A stretch of 64,000 bases of DNA from Verrucomicrobiia bacterium (lineage in GTDB: Bacteria; Verrucomicrobiota; Verrucomicrobiia; Limisphaerales; UBA1100): the NCBI GenBank assembly GCA_014239365.1, contig JAAZZB010000059.1:124001-188000 (forward strand). The letters run 5' to 3'. Both the position numbers and the translations under genes were made by a program. Every line of letters begins with the position of its first letter. Positions within the stretch are counted from its first letter, which is position 1. The notes under the pieces are model-generated. The model ran no database searches and had not been told where the DNA came from. It was given only the letters and a program-made list of their open reading frames with translations. Positions 62,902 to 64,000 of this stretch are shown in pieces.

Positions 62902-64000
62902 TGAGGAATCCGATTCAACGTATAATAAAACGTGTCATGCCAAAGTTTCTCGCCCGAAGCACTGCGGGCATCCAAGCCGCGCACGGCAGTGACGTAACCC
63001 GCTTTCCAACCACCAAGCCGCAGCCGCACCTTTAGCCCATCTTCCGACACCGTAGCGCTTTTCACATCGATGACCGTAAAGCTGTCTTTTTTGCCATCGT
63101 GATCGAATTCCGGTGAGCCATAATTTTTGTGGTATTTGTATTTGTACTGCCACACATCGTACCCCGCCGCGTCGCCCGCGGCTTTGGGGTCAACCGGTTT
63201 GGTGAAAGTTAGTTCAAACCCATCCGGCATCGCGCGGACGGTTTTCACTTCAAACGGAATGTTGCCGCTGAACTTCACCCGCTCAAGTCCCTGCGAAAAC
63301 GGAGCATTCGCTGCCCACGCCACGGTCTTGCAGCCGCCCACATAAAGATGGCCGTCCGTTCCCATCACAAGCCGATTCACTCCGGATTGAAATCCCTTCA
63401 AAAAGGGCCACACCGCTCCCTGCCATTCGCCGCCGACTTTTTCCAATTGCACGCGCGTGACGATGGCGTTTTGAAAATCACCGACCAACAATTGCCCCTT
63501 GAACGGCCCGAAGCGGTCGTCCTTAATTTCACACAAACCGCTGCTCGAGCGCGCCAGTTTGTACGGAAACCACACCGCCGGTGGCGTGAACGTCTTGCGC
63601 CCCGCGTACAATTCTTTCGGCGCGGGTTTTGAGGCGGGATGCCCGTAAAACCCTCCGTCCTTCACGTGATTCAATTTACACGCGCCAATCCACGCGCCTT
63701 GATTATCAGTCACAAAAATTTCCTTATCCGGCCCGAAGGTGCCGATGCCATTTGGCTCACGAAACCCGCTGGCAAACGCTTCAGCCTTGGCGGAACCCGG
63801 CTTGATGCGCAGCGCCCAGCCCATGTGCCGCGCGCTCCAGCGCCCCGCGTGGCCGGCATTGGCCACCACGAAGTTGCCGTTTTTATCCAGCACCGGCCCG
63901 TATGAAAATGAATTGTAACTTCCTGTATAATCCCAATCGCGATTTATGCATTCAAACAAATCTGCCGCGCCGTCTTTATCCGTATCGCTCAAGCGCGTAA
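62898..64000 (-). CDS. PVC-type beta-propeller dehydrogenase-like protein, 5' truncated
   Basis: About 367 residues of a longer secreted protein that begins beyond the right edge; the frame is open to 64000. It opens with a calcium-loop-like LSDTDKDGAADLFE, then blades of a PQQ/sugar dehydrogenase-like propeller (GFREPNGIGTFGPDKEIFVTDNQG, GQLLVGDFQNA, NRLVMGTDGHLYVGG) and a C-terminal Ig-like domain. This resembles the large membrane-bound dehydrogenase-like proteins of Planctomycetes and Verrucomicrobia. The apparent TTG at 63992 is internal. Function unknown. Confidence 0.75.
   Translation of the reverse strand, partial: TRLSDTDKDGAADLFECINRDWDYTGSYNSFSYGPVLDKNGNFVVANAGHAGRWSARHMGWALRIKPGSAKAEAFASGFREPNGIGTFGPDKEIFVTDNQGAWIGACKLNHVKDGGFYGHPASKPAPKELYAGRKTFTPPAVWFPYKLARSSSGLCEIKDDRFGPFKGQLLVGDFQNAIVTRVQLEKVGGEWQGAVWPFLKGFQSGVNRLVMGTDGHLYVGGCKTVAWAANAPFSQGLERVKFSGNIPFEVKTVRAMPDGFELTFTKPVDPKAAGDAAGYDVWQYKYKYHKNYGSPEFDHDGKKDSFTVIDVKSATVSEDGLKVRLRLGGWKAGYVTAVRGLDARSASGEKLWHDTFYYTLNRIPQ

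Overview
The window comes from a Gram-negative bacterium of the PVC superphylum, most likely a Verrucomicrobiota member of the Pedosphaera/Limisphaerales kind. The pointers are a fused LpxC-FabZ lipid A gene, the long form of IspG, a DUF1549/DUF1553 cytochrome-like protein paired with a DUF1501 protein, a DUF3568-type lipoprotein, and many small palindromic repeats at gene ends. This placement is inference from gene families; no marker phylogeny was possible. GC content is moderately high, coding density is high, and no transposase, phage gene or CRISPR array was seen.

Layout. At 1-100 (minus) lies the 5' half of a tRNA whose 3' half does not follow normally. From 242 to 5362 the plus strand carries rpsO, pnp (with two S1 domains), lpxC-fabZ and lpxA. 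A PHP phosphatase (minus) and a repeat-rich gap precede purA at 6510, whose short leader looks like an attenuator. From 7775 to 14400 runs uppS-cdsA-dxr-rseP-ispG, which joins isoprenoid synthesis (MEP pathway), undecaprenyl carrier, phospholipid precursor and envelope protease genes. From 14432 to 20639 the minus strand carries recO, ybeY, phoH, a HIT protein and a 1210-residue hybrid histidine kinase. At 20740-25698 are a small lipoprotein, accD, a ComF-like protein, a CPBP protease, a divergent Ser/Thr kinase with an apparent ATT start, and a bile-acid-symporter-like transporter.

From 25775 to 30384 is the DUF1501/DUF1549-DUF1553 pair. From 30498 to 39441 come a YbjN-like protein, rmuC, a 56-residue membrane protein, tRNA-Ser(GCT), an FHA-kinase-zinc ribbon protein, a lipoprotein, an MFS transporter, a glycosidase-like protein with a Gfo/Idh oxidoreductase, and a threonine synthase family gene. 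The minus strand from 39529 to 44746 has lysS, an FHA membrane protein, carA, a secreted thioredoxin and a dihydroorotase, so two pyrimidine genes share one run. From 44840 come a gamma-glutamyltransferase homologue, a GCS2-type ligase, tRNA-Gly(TCC), a TIGR04282 protein, a Gfo/Idh - PIG-L deacetylase - NagB-like cluster, serS (apparently leaderless) and glgA. The last block is a long minus-strand run tilS-ftsH-rpe-phosphohexomutase-lepA-lepB, and the window ends inside a secreted-type beta-propeller dehydrogenase-like gene.

Most of the window is housekeeping. I did not find a clearly new multi-gene system. The strongest unusual signals are the purA leader, the three families of palindromic repeats that sit at gene ends and supply stop codons to neighbouring genes, the tandem S1 domains of PNPase, the ATT-started kinase, the interrupted tRNA and the leaderless serS promoter.
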